The notes under the pieces were generated by a model that saw nothing but the letters and a program-made list of their open reading frames with translations, made no database searches and was not told the origin of the DNA. Source: Ipomoea triloba (taxonomy: Eukaryota; Streptophyta; Magnoliopsida; Solanales; Convolvulaceae). From it: a stretch of DNA of 64,000 nt. Of this stretch, positions 43,807 to 57,990 are shown piece by piece (the stretch's first letter is position 1; each line of letters opens with the position of its first letter). Where the stretch lies: positions 18,516,529-18,580,528 of the forward strand of contig NC_044920.1 of NCBI RefSeq assembly GCF_003576645.1. The letters run 5' to 3'. A program made the position numbers and the translations under genes.

Positions 43807-44838
43807 TTATCCCCGAGGAATACCTTGACCTGCATTTTCATACACAATTGTATATAAGTAAACAAATTTAATGTAACAACTACCATGTAGTGTCATAGCA
43901 TTTGGGTTACAACTCTAAATGGATGGTCATAGATTCTTTAAGCTAAAAATAATGTATCAGAAAGTAAAAAACAGATACTATCATTAAAGAATCATAAATA
44001 TTTTTAAAAAATTCAATATCACCCAATAATGTAAACTTTACTACATCACAAATATGTATAGAATAAAATTACATTAATTAACACATCGTTTTAGCTTATT
44101 ACAGTTTGGTAGAATAAATAGTGAGAAGTGTACAACAATTTTAAATTCTCCACCAATAAGCTATTAATTAAATCTCAACTTATTGAAAAACGTATCATAA
44201 AGTTTTGTAAAATAAGACAAAAAAAAAAAAACATATTCCAGAGTGTATATAAAAAAAAGGTAAAAAAGAATTGACTATTATTATTTGTGCTGCCTAAATT
44301 TCACACGCGTGCGCGTGCGCGCTCGCACACACACACATATATATATAGACAATGTAATGACTTAGTATCGATACATAAATAAAACAGAGTCAACTATTAA
44401 AAATATATAATATAAAAGTTAAAATGTACAAATTAAAATATTTAATTTATTTACATTACCACGAATGAAATTTGGATTTAACATGAAGCACCGAAGATGA
44501 GGATCAACTGGTAAGCCAAGTTCTTCATACAGAGGATCATACACTCCATTCATAATGGGCCTACACAAACTTATAATAATAATTAGGCAACGAGGATAAA
44601 AAAAATAGCAATTAATCAAGCATATAGCATATGTTATACATACATTGATTCACTAGAATGCCCTGGTAAAGTGTTGGTGGATTGAACTTGGGACTGCGTA
44701 CTTCCTACTTGCTTCATCTTATTATTAGCAACAACTTCAACCTGTTTTTTAAAAAATAAATTTTACTTTAAAAGTAGCTTATGACAAAAATAAATTCTAT
44801 TCTTGTAAAAATTTCTAATAAAAAGTACTATAAAAGTT

Positions 44839-44903
<65 letters not shown>

Positions 44904-45134
44904 NNNNNNNNNNNNNNNNNNNNNNNNNNNNNNNNNNNNNNNNNNNNNNNNNNNNNNNNNNNNNNNNNNNNNNNNNNNNNNNNNNNNNNNNNNNNNNNNN
45001 NNNNNNNNNNNNNNNNNNNNNNNNNNNNNNNNNNNNNNNNNNNNNNNNNNNNNNNNNNNNNNNNNNNNNNNNNNNNNNNNNNNNNNNNNNNNNNNNNNNN
45101 NNNNNNNNNNNNNNNNNNNNNNNNNNNNNNNNNN

Positions 45135-45199
<65 letters not shown>

Positions 45200-47202
45200 T
45201 ATCGACTTAGAAAGTTACCTTGTTAGTGTGGCTTGATCTTTTCCCTTGGGATGTACTTATACCAGAATAATGTTTGAAATTAACCTTTATAAGAGAATCA
45301 AGAGACATAGTGTAAAACTTAGTTTAAAACATATATCATTCAAAATTTATTTCTATACATTACGTAAATATTTATCAGCAGAGTCAAAAGAGCATTGTTT
45401 AAACGCCATACCACAGCAGACAGGTCTTCTGGATTGCTTGTTGGTGGCATTGTTGAATCAACATTTTCTTTAGCCTTAAAATTTTAAATTTAAAATAAAA
45501 CCATCAGAAATAATTTTATAAAATTAAGAACAAATTATAATGAAATAGGAAAATATATACCATCACTGGTTGGCTTGTGTTTCCAGTAATATGATATGAA
45601 TATTCGTTAGAAGAGCTCAACGAATTCCTTGAAGAGGGAATAGACCATATCATATTAGTGGGGTAATGTTGGAATGGTAAAGATTGTATTGGGACTGTGT
45701 CATTCAGTTGCCCCTGCATATATACATTAAGAATTTAAAGAATTTAAAATAGATAAATTTAAAATATAAAAATAAATAAATATGTTTTGTTATTAAAAGT
45801 AAACAAACCTTTGAAATTTTAAGAACAGTGCTTTCAGATGTAGAGTTAGGCACAACCCTGATAATAATAAAAAACAAATGTTACAAAATAATTTCTTTTT
45901 AGAATCACTTTATTCTTTATTTTCAATATAATTTGTTACATATAAATAACTATGACTATCTATTATACAAGCATTTGTATATGTATTTGCTATACATATG
46001 TTCCATTCTATTAAAAATGAAGACAATTTAAATGCAAATTATTTATCTATAATCTTTTTTAAGTAATACGTTTAGTAACACTATAATTCTTGATTTGATA
46101 TATATGTTTATAAGTAACAAATGAAGAGTAAAATAATATTTATAATATATAATGTAGGAACAATTTGTCAAAAGTTTCTACCTTGTAATTATATTAGACT
46201 AAAATGTCCTAAATATCTAATCTGATCTATTATTTTATTTAAATGGATTATATCACAAAGAGCCATAAAGTTACAAAAACAATGAAATACTAACAACAAA
46301 TTCTTTCACTTTTGAGGTTGATAGATTGAGAAAATTTTATATCAACTATTTTCCATTGTTGACTGGGGAATATAATGGAAATTTTCTTTCAATAGTTGAT
46401 TGGGTCATAAGTTTAAATAAAATATTGGAAAAATTTTTGGGAAGCAAAATTTTAATGTTACAATCCACTTGAATGGACGGAAATATAATTTGAAACTGAA
46501 TGTGTTCAAATTTTGGTAGAAAAAATGTTGAAATTCTTTCTACTTGTTCTATATATATATATATATATATAAAAGGAAAATGAAGAAATAAAATCAATAA
46601 AGAAAGAGAAGAAGAAAAAAATAAGTGATCTATAAAAAAGATTATGGTAATGTTACGCTGACAGAAATCTATTTGTAGAAAATTTTAACATCATGGTTGA
46701 TAGAAAATTTCTGTCAAACATGATTTAGCATTTCAAAACTTTTTAAATTGTTCCTATTGTCAGATCTGATTATATTTGATTCAGTCATTTCAACTTCTCA
46801 TACAAGTAGACCTATTAAAGATTTTGTGTTCAAACAAAATAAGTATACAAGTTCATAAAAGAGATTGATCAAAGGCTCAAACTCCTTAGATCTATTAAAA
46901 AATTGAACGCACTATATCTAGCATGAATTTGTTGAACATCTAGCAAATGAATCATATCATTGTCAAAATCATAACAACTTTATAGCCCAAGTTCAAGAAC
47001 AAAGTTTATAAAAACCATCTTTTGCATAGATCTATCATAAATATTGTCAAGAAAGACTTTTTTTTTTTTATGTAATTGAAATGAAAACTCATCATCAATA
47101 GATATATGTAAAGAACTAGAAAAGAAAAAAAAAACATATATACCTTGATGATTCCGATTCAGGAGTTGAATAAATGTCGGCACCATTGGTGAAATAAGAC
47201 AT
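43807..47202 (-). CDS. Eight-exon gene of unknown family, copy 2 (~203 aa)
   Basis: Exons are 47202-47144, 45857-45809, 45713-45561, 45474-45412, 45284-45219, 44741-44644, 44560-44460 and 43829-43807. Lengths (59, 49, 153, 63, 66, 98, 101, 23) equal those of copy 1, all junctions are GT-AG, and the frame is open to TAA. Differences from copy 1 are mostly single amino-acid substitutions (for example Met to Leu in YDPLYEELGLP, Gln to His in LPFQHYPTN). Intron 1 is about 0.9 kb longer than in copy 1, and the N gap lies inside the intron between 44741 and 45219. The conserved frame in two diverged copies is the main evidence that this is a real gene. The function is unknown. Confidence 0.6.
44844..45193. 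repeat. (TA)n repeat containing an assembly gap of 231 N
   Basis: TA runs flank N at 44904-45134. The position is intronic for the eight-exon gene copy 2 and corresponds to a short (AT)n at 33288-33316 in copy 1, so the gap probably hides only repeat. Confidence 0.9.
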
Positions 47203-48255
47203 TGGAGCTCAAATGAATGTGAAAGAGAAATGAGCGATTAATGTAAAAGCCCTGCACAAAATTATTTAAAATGTACTAAAAAAGCATAAAACATCATAAT
47301 TCAAAGAGAGAAAAAGTAAACCATTAACATGAAAATGAAAAACGCATACTTGGAAAGTTGAAGACGGAGTTAATCGGGGTGCTTTTTCAATATCTTCACT
47401 ATTCGGCATCAATTATCCCGTGACAATCTATTCTTTTTTTTTTAAGAGAAAAAGAAAGTGTAGAACTTGGAAAAGTACAAATGAAATGCATAAAATAAGG
47501 AAAATATTTTATTTCAATGATTATGTGTTTAAAAATAATATCTAAAGTGTGATTCCCTCGTGAATTTACTTCCTAATTGATTATATAATAAAGATCTTTA
47601 TATTTTCTGATTTATCATATATAGCTAGTCAACAACAAACGAGTTTAAATTGTTATTGTTATTATTGTTAATATCTTCTTTATTTTTTTTTGCTTAAATA
47701 CTTTTTCGATAAATGAAAAGTACAGTTGGGATCCCAAGAAAAATTTAAAATAGTAACAATTTAACTTTATGGTAAGTGTTTGGTAAAAAATCATAGAAGA
47801 CCTATATAGAGATTGTTAGATATGCATTCTACATATGTTATACCATCTTAGTCATTTTAGGTTTCATTTAAGTTACATTGTCCTTTGTAGTTTTTCACAT
47901 GGAAAGATTTTAATTATTTTTTAACAGTCACTTGTCCTAATCAATGTGCCGGGATAATGTTGGTGTCTTTTACTTTATACAACCACATGTATTTCATTGT
48001 TGTAGTCTCAATTCTTTTTGCATTATTTAGGGATGTCAATCTTAGCCTAAACCTAATCGATTGGCCGATTAACCTAAAAATTTTAGGGTTTAGCCGATAA
48101 AATGTTGGCCCAATAAAAAATCAGCCTGATAATAAGTCCAAACAATCGATATTTCTGATAGCCTGAACATGCTAGCTAGCTCGATACACTACTGGAAATT
48201 TGTGTTTTTCCAGCCTTATTTCTGACCACCTAAAAAATTGATCAGAAAAAGTGGC

Positions 48256-50304
48256 TGTGTCATTCAGTTGCCCCTACGTATATACATTAAGAATTTAAAG
48301 AATTTAAAACAAATAAATTTAAAATATAAAAATAAATAAATATGTTTTGTTATTAAAAGTAAACAAACCTTTGAAATTTTAGGAACAGTGCTTTCAGATG
48401 TAGAGTTAGGCACAATCCTGATAATAATAAAAAACAAATGTTACAAAATAATTCCTTTTTAGAATCACTTTCTTCTTTATTTTCAATATAATTTGTTATA
48501 TATAAATAACTATGACTATCTATTATACAAGCATTTGTATATGTATTTGCTATACATATGTTCCATTCTATTAAAAATGAAGACAATTTAAATGCAAATT
48601 ATTTATCTATAATCTTTTTTAAGTAATACATTTAGGAACACTGTAATTCTTGATTTGATATATATGTTTATAAGTAACAAATGAAGAGTAAAATAATATA
48701 TATAATATATAATATAGGAACAATTGGTCAAAATTTCTACCTTGTAATTAGATTAGACTAAAATGTCCTAAATATCTAATCTTATCTATTATTTTATTTA
48801 AATGGATTATATCACAAAGAGCCATAAAGTTAGGAAAACAATGAAATACTAACAACAAATTCTTTCACTTTTGAGGTTGATAGATTGAGAAAATTTTATA
48901 TCAACTATTGACCATTGTTGACTGGGGAATATAATGGAAATTTTCTTTCAATAGTTGATTGGGTCAGAATTTTAAATAAAATATTGGAAAAATTTCTGGG
49001 CAACAAAATTGTAGTGTTGCAATCCACTTGAATGGATGGAAATTAAATTTGAAACGGAATGTTTTCAAATTTTAGTAGAAAAAATGTTGAAATTCTTTCT
49101 ACTTGTTAAAGGAAAATGAAGAAATAAAATCAATAAAGAAAGAGAAGAAGAGAAAAATAAGTGATCTATAAAAAAGATTATGGTAATGTTACGCTGGCAG
49201 AAATCTATTTGTAGAAAATTCTAACATCATGGTTGTTAGAAAATTTCTGTCAAACATGGTTTAGCATTTCAAAACTTTTTAAATTTTTCCTATTGTCAGA
49301 TCTGATTATATTTGATTCAGCCATTTCAACTTCTCATACAAGTAAACCTATTAAAGATTTTGTGTTCAAACAAAATAAGTATACAAGTTCATAAAAGAGA
49401 TTGATTAAAAAACAAAATAAGTATACAAGTTCATAAAAGAGATTGATTAAATGCTCAAACTCCTTAGATCTATTAAAAAATTGAACGCACTATATCTAGC
49501 ATGAATTTGTTGAACACCTAGCAAATGAATCATATCCTTGTCAAAATCATAACAACTTTATAGCCCAAGTTCAAGAACAAAGTTTATTAAAACCATCTTT
49601 TACATAGATCTATCATAAATATTGTCAAGTAAAAATTTTTTTTTTTATGTAATTGAAATGAAAACTCATCATCAAGAGATCAATTAACAATAAAAGTATT
49701 TATGTAAAGAACTAGAAAAGAAAAAAAAAACATATATACCTTGATGCTTCCGATTCAGAAGTTGAATAAATGTCGGCACCATTGGTGAAATAAGACATTG
49801 AAAAACCTTGCAAAAAATGGTGAGGATGAAATGAATGTGAAAGAGAAATGAACGATTAATGTAAAAGCGTAAACAAAATTATTTAAAGAGTACTAAAAAA
49901 GCATAAAACATCACAATTCAAAGAGAGAAAAAGAAAACCATTAACGTAAAATTGAAAAACGCATACTTGGAAAGTTGAAGACGGAGTTAATTGTGCTGCT
50001 TTTCCAATATCTTAACTATTCGGCATCAATTATCCCGTGACAATCTATTCTTTTTTTTTTTAAGAGAAAAAGAAAGTGTAGAACTTGGAAAAGTACAAAT
50101 GTGCCGGGGTAATGTTGGTGTCTTTTACTTTATACAACCACATGTATTTCATTGTTGTAGTCTCAATTCTTTTTGCATTATTTAGGGATGTCAATCTTAG
50201 CCTAAACCTAATCGATTGGCCGATTAACCAAAAAATTTTAGGGTTTAGCCGAAAAAATTTTGGCCCAATAAGTCCAAAAAATGATATTTCTGATTAGCTC
50301 GATA
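48256..50304. repeat. Partial tandem copy of the duplicated segment (copy 3)
   Basis: CTGTGTCATTCAGTTGCCCC at 48255 matches 45698 on, and the sequence then follows copy 2 again. It holds minus-strand exon 2 (about 48369-48418), intron 1, and exon 1 (about 49741-49800) of the eight-exon gene, but ends within exon 3, so the gene here is truncated. Near 50100 about 0.4 kb present in copy 2 is deleted. Confidence 0.75.
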
Positions 50305-51277
50305 TACTACTGTAAATTTGTGTTTTTCCAGCCTCATTTCTAACCACCTAAAAAATTGATAAGAAAAAGTGACTTTACTCCAAATTTTTGACAGAGGGTT
50401 AGAATGGTCAAAAAGTGGACTGAATTTTTGAACACTTTCACTAAGTGGTCGCTATCCGACCACTAATTAGATGGTGGTGGAAATAAAATTTCCGACCAAT
50501 TTTCAAGAGTGGTCGAAAATTTCGACGACCATGTAGACGTAGTCAGAAATATATGTTTTTTTTTGTTATTGTTGTGTTTCAATGGTATGAACGCCACATG
50601 ATTTATCATTTTATCATTGGTTATTTCACTCATACTCTTTTTTTTTTTCTATTTCATCTTGCATTTGTTCAACCGGGCGCATAGTGTTTACTAATAGTAT
50701 GTTTCCTTGTGATGTTCAAATATAAATAAACAAATTAGCATAGCATAGCAACCATCTGACCATTCTTGCTATGAAAAATTAGATTGCATTGCCCTTTCCA
50801 TATACATACATAAAATCTTTTTCTAACTTCAACACCTTAAAACCTTTATTCTTGTTAGGATTTTACTGTCCTAGTTCTATTGAGTTTCACAATCCTACAT
50901 AATGTTTGTATTGTATATCTTCATGTATTGTACTGTGTATTGTTTTTATCACATAATACAAACATTTCAGTAGTCTAGGTTTTATCATGGCATCTATTAC
51001 TGATGGCTTTGCTGCTGTTTCTATCAAACTAACGTAATGTATGGTATTGTATATCATTGTGTATTGCATTGTGTATTGTTTTTATCCCAAAACACAGATA
51101 TTCATCAGTTTTAATCTGATCACATACATTACTCCGCGCTGGCCTCCACCGTTTTCCGCCTTTTTTGACTGATCCACTTTGTCATCTCCTTTTGGCCCTG
51201 GGCCTCCTCTTGTCTTTCTTATCCTTTCGTTTGGCATCGCTACTCTCTTGGTTTCTAGGGCTCATCCCATCAATAAA

Positions 51278-51452
<175 letters not shown>

Positions 51453-53473
51453 AAAAACATTGATTTTCTTTATCCATTGCCGTTTTGGTGTTGTACGGTA
51501 CAAAAGACTTTTATTATAATATTTTTAAAAAATCTGTGTCTTTGTATGTTTTTTTTTTCAAATAGATAATACTTTAAAAATAATATTTAGAAATACTATT
51601 ATTATATTTTAAAATTGTACTTATAAACTACATTACACTTAGATAACTATATTGGACTATACACTTAAACAATTATAGTCTACTATATTTTAGACAAAAA
51701 ATAAATAAATTTATTAAATGGCGCCATAATGCCATACCCAAATTTTCACTGCAAAAATTTCACTAAGTGGCCCCTTCTCCTTAATCCCTCCTCCCTCTAG
51801 TGAGTCGGGTGATGGATGTAGCCCTCCCCAACACATTGCCATCCCTATCCCTACTCCCTCTTCCAGTCCTCCCTCCTTACTCCTTCACTCTGCGCCAAAT
51901 CTTCCTCATCGACAACGCAATTGCAACAACGCAGCTCGTCATTCTGCCCTCACTCGACGATGCACCGACAACGTTGCACTCAGCAGTAGAACAACAAGAA
52001 GCCATTGAAGTAAGTTCTTCATGCTCCTTCCTTCTTCAGACCTCACTTGGGTTTTTGTTAATTTCTTGGTGATTGATGAATAAGTGTTGATTATGAAGTT
52101 GTGTGCTTTTGATTATTACGGTGGCGGTTAATTGATCTGATGAATGTAATCAAACTTAGTTGAGCTAACCATTTTGGCTATCTCATGGAAATACATATAC
52201 CATATACATATATGTCGAATAATAAAAGAATTTTTACTAGTAGTAGTATTATTTGAATTTGGTAAAAGTAGCTTGACATATATATGTTGGATATTTATAT
52301 AGTAATGGGGATTAATGGTTCAGATGTCTACCATGAAAGCTTAAATAATATTTTGGAGTTGTGGAGTAATAAATATTATTTAGTTTGGTAGAGTTGGTTT
52401 TGGAATGTTCGAGAGATTTCGAGAGATGTTGGAGAGGTCGCGAGAGATGCCTCGAGAGGTCAGTTCTTAAGAGAGATCGGTTCACGGAGAAATGATGTCT
52501 CGAACTGAGTTTTGCGTGAATTGTTTTATCGATATCTCGCAGGTCCGCATGGAAACAATGTCTCGAAGGCAAGTTATGCAGTACATTCACCTCTCGAATA
52601 CAATGGTGATGTACTTCTCAAAGGCATGAACCTTCAGAAGGGATGCATCTCTCGAATGATGTTTAGTTGCCATTTATGTTTCTTGTGATCTGTGCAGCAT
52701 GTGGTTTGCATATTGTCTATATCTTACTTGCATTTTCTAAGTGCAAATAAAGATGCTAGAATATGTGAGTAATAAATGGAATTACTCAACATGCAAGGTT
52801 GCAACTTTAACGTGAAAGGTTCTTACCTCTCGAATGAGGCAGTATGATTATTACTATGCATGTGATTTTACTTTTATTATTTCATAATGGCATGTACTCA
52901 TGCTTCGAAATATTAAAGTAATTATATAATTATTTGAATTATATATTACATGCATACTAAAATAATCCTACGTACACTAATCCAAAATCAGTTATATTAA
53001 TATCTTTGGAGATATTAACATGTGAATATAATTTAAAATTATATTCCACATGTGTGTACGTAACTGCCTGAACCAGAATGGTGAAATCCAAAAGAATATA
53101 TTTTATATATATTTTTTGAAAGTTTTAAAACTGGTATAAACTTCCAGTAACTGCTCCTAACAGTTAGAATTTATCTCTATAAATTCTAGGAGTGCCTTCT
53201 GATCAAATACGCAATTTATTTTGCATGATATCTTGATATATCATAGTTCAATAACTCTCCAGTAAGTTCTTGTCAAAGCAACCTAAGAACTTTGTTTTCA
53301 TCTTCTTGTATCCCATAAGATTTAATCTTGATACCTCGTTGCTTTTGAAGAGGAAAGATTAAAAGCTTATAGGAAAGTGATATCACGCCTGAAGATCTCA
53401 TTTCCTCTCCTGTTTTCTCCTCTTACCCAAATTTTTCCAACAATCTATAAGCTTTTAATTCCGTTTCTGAGGA

Positions 53474-56400
53474 ATGATGAATTCTGGGTTCCTTGACTTT
53501 GCTGTCAACATCCCAAAGTTGGAGCACTTTGAAGGCGTGGGCTTTCGCAGATGGCAAAAGAAGATGATGTTCCTCCTTACGGCCCTGAATGTGGCATATG
53601 TTCTGAGCACCCCGAAGCCAGTGGAGCAAGAGGATGAGACGCTTGAAACAACCCGTCGCCGGCTCAAGTGGGAAAATGATGATCTCGCCTGCCGTGGCCA
53701 TATCCTGAACGGTATGTCTGACACCCTCTTTGATATTTATCAATATGAGGAATCCTCTAAGGACCTGTGGGATGTGCTTGAGGCAAAATATATATCTGAG
53801 GATGCCTCTAGCAAGAAATTTCTGATAAGTGAATTCAATGAATTCAAAATGGTGGACAATCGTTCTGTCATGGAACAATTCCATGAGATTGTCAGAATCC
53901 TTGGACAGATAAGGCAACATGGCATGAATATGGATGACTCCATTGCCATTGCCAGTATCATAGACAAGTTGCCACCTTCATGGAAAAAGGTACATCGTGC
54001 CTTGATGTAAAGGAAGGAAGAACTTACCATGGAGCAACTTGGTGCCCACCTGTATGTTGAGGAAGGGATCAGACAGAAGGAAAGTAAGAATAAAGGCAGT
54101 GCAAGGGTCACTGGAGCCGCGGGTTCTACCATCAACCTTGTTGATGAAGGCAAACCAAATGGGAACCGCAAAGGGAAAGGGAAACCGGGAAAGGTTACCA
54201 AATCTTCTAAGTTCAAGAAGAATGGAAAAGGAAAAGGGAAGGCATATGTGAAATGTTGGGTGTGCAACGGTCCACACTTTAAAAAGGACTGTGAAGTTTG
54301 GAAGAAAAGAAAGGCACAAATGGAAGGTAAATCTTCTGGTGATCATGGCCAAGTAAGTGGCCAGTGGAAACAAGGTAAATTTATTAATCTTGTTTCTGAT
54401 AGTATTGAAAATTTCATTGCTATGATATCTGAAATTTGTGTCTTGCAGACTGATGACTCGTGGTGGGTTGACACTGGGGCAACCAGACATGTCTGCAAAG
54501 ATATAAATCTTTATAAGGTTTATAAGAGTCTGGAAAATGGTCCAAGCCTGTACATGGGAAATGATTCCATGGTGAGGGTGAAAGGGATTAGACAAGTTGA
54601 GTTGTTGCTTACTTCTGGAAAGAAATTGACACTCACAGATGTGTATCATGCCCCAGATGTTAGAAAAATTTAGTTTCTGGCATTGTATTAAACAAGTGTG
54701 GTTTTAAGCTTGTATTTGAAGTAGACCGTTTTATTTTATCCAAGGCCGGTACGTTTGTAGGCCAAGGATTTCTATGCTGTAATATGTTTAAGTTGAATAT
54801 TAGTAAAGTTGATGGTTGTGTTTACACAGTGTGTTCATCATCTTTATGGCATTCACGGTTATGTCACGTAAATTATGTGCGTTTATTTGACATGGCTAAA
54901 GATGGATTAATTCCGTCATTGGAATTAACCAAAGAACCATGCACTGCATGCATGTTAAATAAAATAACTAGGAATTCCTTTCCTAGTATAAAAAGGAATT
55001 CGATTTTACTTGAATTGGTGCACAGTGACTTGTGTGATTTTCATAGCACCCCTTCACTGGGAAATAAAAAATATGTTGTCACCTTTATTGATGACTATTC
55101 AAGATACTGCTATATGTACCTCCTACACTCTAAGGATGAAGCCTTAGAAAAATTTAAAATATTTAAATTGGAGGTGGAATTGCAAACAAGTCAGTTAGTA
55201 AAAATTTTACGTACTGACAGGGGTGGTGAGTATTATGACCCGGCATTTTTCCAATCTGTGGGTATCATTCATGAGACCACAGCACCCTACACACCACAAC
55301 AAAATGGTGTAGCAGAAAGGAAAAATAGAGCTCTCAAGGAAATGGTAAACTGCATGTTGTCAGTTTCCGGTTTGAGTGAAGGTTTCTGGGGAGAAGCCAT
55401 GTTGACTGCATGTTATGTACTCAACAGAGTTCCAAATAAAAGAAATAGGGTAACACCCTATGAACTTTGGCACAACAGAAATCCCCATTTAAATTATTTG
55501 AAAATATGGGGTTGTAGGGCGGTGGTACGGTTGCCCGATCCTAAACGAAAGGCTCTGGGAGAAAAAGGCATTGATTCTATTTTTGTAGGATATGCAGTAC
55601 ACAGTAAAGCATACCGGTTCTATGTTATAGAACCAAATGACTTTGTTTCGGTTCATACCGTAATAGAGTCCCGGGATGCTATTTTTGATGAAAATAGATT
55701 CTCATCAATAAATAGAACTCAGGATTTAATTCCTAGTTCTAGTGGGTTCAAAGTTGATGATCAAATTCATGATCATGCAGTGTCAAAGGAACCAGAACTT
55801 AGGAAAAGTAAAAGAGCACGAAAGATAAAAACATTTGGTCTAGATTTCCAAATGTATTTAATTGAAGGATCAAGGGAGTCTACAGAGACTAAAAATCTAT
55901 ATTTTAATATAGAATATGATCCTAAGACTTTTGAGGAAGCTGTAACTTCTCATGATGTTGCTTTCTAGAAAGAAGCAATTAATGATGAGATGGATTCCAT
56001 AATGGGAAATAATACAAGGATCTTGACTGATCCACCAAATGGTTGTAAACCCATAGGCTGCAAGTGGATTTTCAAAAAGAAAATGAAAGTTGATGGTTCA
56101 ATCGAAAAATTTAAGGCCAGGCTTGTCGCACAAGGCTTTAAACAAAAAGAAGGAGTTGACTTCTTTGACATTTATGCGCCAGTAGCAAGGATTGCTACTA
56201 TTAGATTGTTAATTGCCATTTCGGCTATACACAATCTAGTAATTCATCAAATGGATGTGAAGACTGCATTCTTAAATGGTGAATTAGAGGAGGAAGTTTA
56301 CATGAAGCAACCGGAAGGTTTCGTGGTTGCAGGACAAGAGCATAAAGTTTGCAAATTAATTAAGTCACTTTATGGCTTAAAACAGGCCCCTAAGCAATGG

Positions 56401-57495
56401 CATGATCGGTTTGATCAAGTGGTGCTGGCTAATGGGTACAAAATAAATCAGTCTGATAAATGCATCTACAGTAAATTTAATGACCAAAGACAAGGGGTCA
56501 TTATTTGCTTGTATGTAGATGACATGTTAATTTTTGGAACTAGTCTGGAAAAGGTTAAGGAAACTAAAGAGTTTCTTAGTTCCAGTTTCTCCATGAAAGA
56601 TTTGGGAGAAGCAGAAGTTATTCTTGGAATAAAAATAACTAAAGTACAGGATGGTGTTAGATTAACACAATCTCATTATATTGAGAAAGTGTTAAAAAGA
56701 TTTAATCACTTGACTGGTTCTCCAGTTTCTACTCCTATGGATCCTTCATTGAAATTAATTCCAAATGAAGGTGATCCGGTTTCTCAGTTGGAGTATTCTA
56801 AAGTGATAGGATGTCTAATGTATGCAATGACAAGTACTCGTCCCGATATTGCATTTGCAGTAGGTAAGATGAGTAGATACACTAGTAATCCTAGTGCAAT
56901 GCATTGGATAGCATTAAAAAGAATATTGAAATATTTGAATAAAACCATTAATTATGGTTTGGTATATTCAAAAGATATTTCCATCCTAGAAGGATATTCT
57001 GATGCTAGTTGGATATCAAATCAGGAAGATTATTCCTCAACTAGTGGATGGGTATTTCTGCTTGGAGGAGGTGCAATTTCCTGGGCTTCTAAAAAGCAAA
57101 GTTGTATTTCTGATTCAACTATGGCATCTGAATTTATTGCATTAGCTTCTGCATGCAAAGAAGCTGAGTGGCTAAGGAATTTAATTATGGAAATTCCAAT
57201 TTGGCCGAAACCGATGTCACCAATTTTAGTGCATTGTGACAGCGCTACTACACTGGCCAAAGCATATAACAATGTTTATAATGGCAAGTCAAGGCACATA
57301 GGCATGCGACATAGCTATGTGCGGGAGCTCCTAATTAATGGTGTTGTAGCACTTGACTTTGTACGGTCCCGGTTCAATTTAGCGGATCCGTTTACTAAAG
57401 CCTTGGCAAGGGACATGGTGTTGAAAACATCGGAAGGGATAGGTTTAAAACCCGCATCTAGTCGAGAGGTGAAGGAAAGCACAACTCACGCCTAA
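53474..57495 (+). pseudogene. Copia gag-pol polyprotein, two stops and one frameshift
   Basis: Gag starts at ATG 53474 and is interrupted by TAA 54008. It has a zinc knuckle CWVCNGPHFKKDC (CX2CX3HX4C, one residue shorter than the common spacing). Protease follows (WVDTGATRH). A one-base loss in the A-run near 54665 shifts the frame before integrase. Integrase shows a His/Cys finger (WHSRLCHVN, CTACML) and D-D-E residues (VHSDLCDF, RTDRGGEYY, GVAERKNR). TAG at 55966 separates it from reverse transcriptase (QMDVKTAFLNG, CLYVDDMLIFG) and RNase H (YSDASW, ASEFIAL, VHCDSAT), which are intact to TAA 57493. The order PR-INT-RT-RH is copia-specific. Confidence 0.92.
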
Positions 57496-57990
57496 GTTAT
57501 AACGTTAGGTCTTGAGTTCAATGTTGATGAGTACTTCATTAATTGGCTGCAAGTACTAAATAAAAGGTATCCCTAAAGTCAGTACTTGGTCTGCATTGTT
57601 GTAGGGATGAGATTTACTCTTAACTAATCTTTTGAAAAAATGCTTGGTGCAGGGCATGAATTAAAAGATTAGCCTATATGAACATGAGGTGTGGCCGCTT
57701 CAAAGAGCTTTGGGTTTTGGCTTGGATATGTTCATGAAAGGATACGGACACATGGCCTTTAATAGTGTCAAGTTTATTGAGTTATTGTGACTGTAAAACT
57801 TGTGTGTATTTTACCTACATTTCTTCAAAGAGACTGCGTGGTTCAAGGCTCGTCCACCACTGCAATCCGAATTGATGTATCGCGTATTATACTAAGTGAA
57901 AGTTCAATCTTTAAGACACTTTCATTTATGCATGAGTTTTGGATTTATCTTGGTACAATATTAATTGTTACTATATAAATAGAGGAGGAT
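57496..57990 (+). other. Copia 3' untranslated region
   Basis: No gene is seen between the pol stop and the 3' LTR. It ends with the purine-rich stretch AATAGAGGAGGAT at the LTR border. Confidence 0.7.

Larger units (their letters stand above)
42553..48183. repeat. Duplicated segment, copy 2
   Basis: Homologous to 30991-35506 throughout, with substitutions and small indels, extra intronic sequence at about 45980-46900, and an assembly gap. Its right edge leads into 70 bp of the CACTA-like left end (48187-48255) before jumping back to sequence already seen at 45698. Confidence 0.85.
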
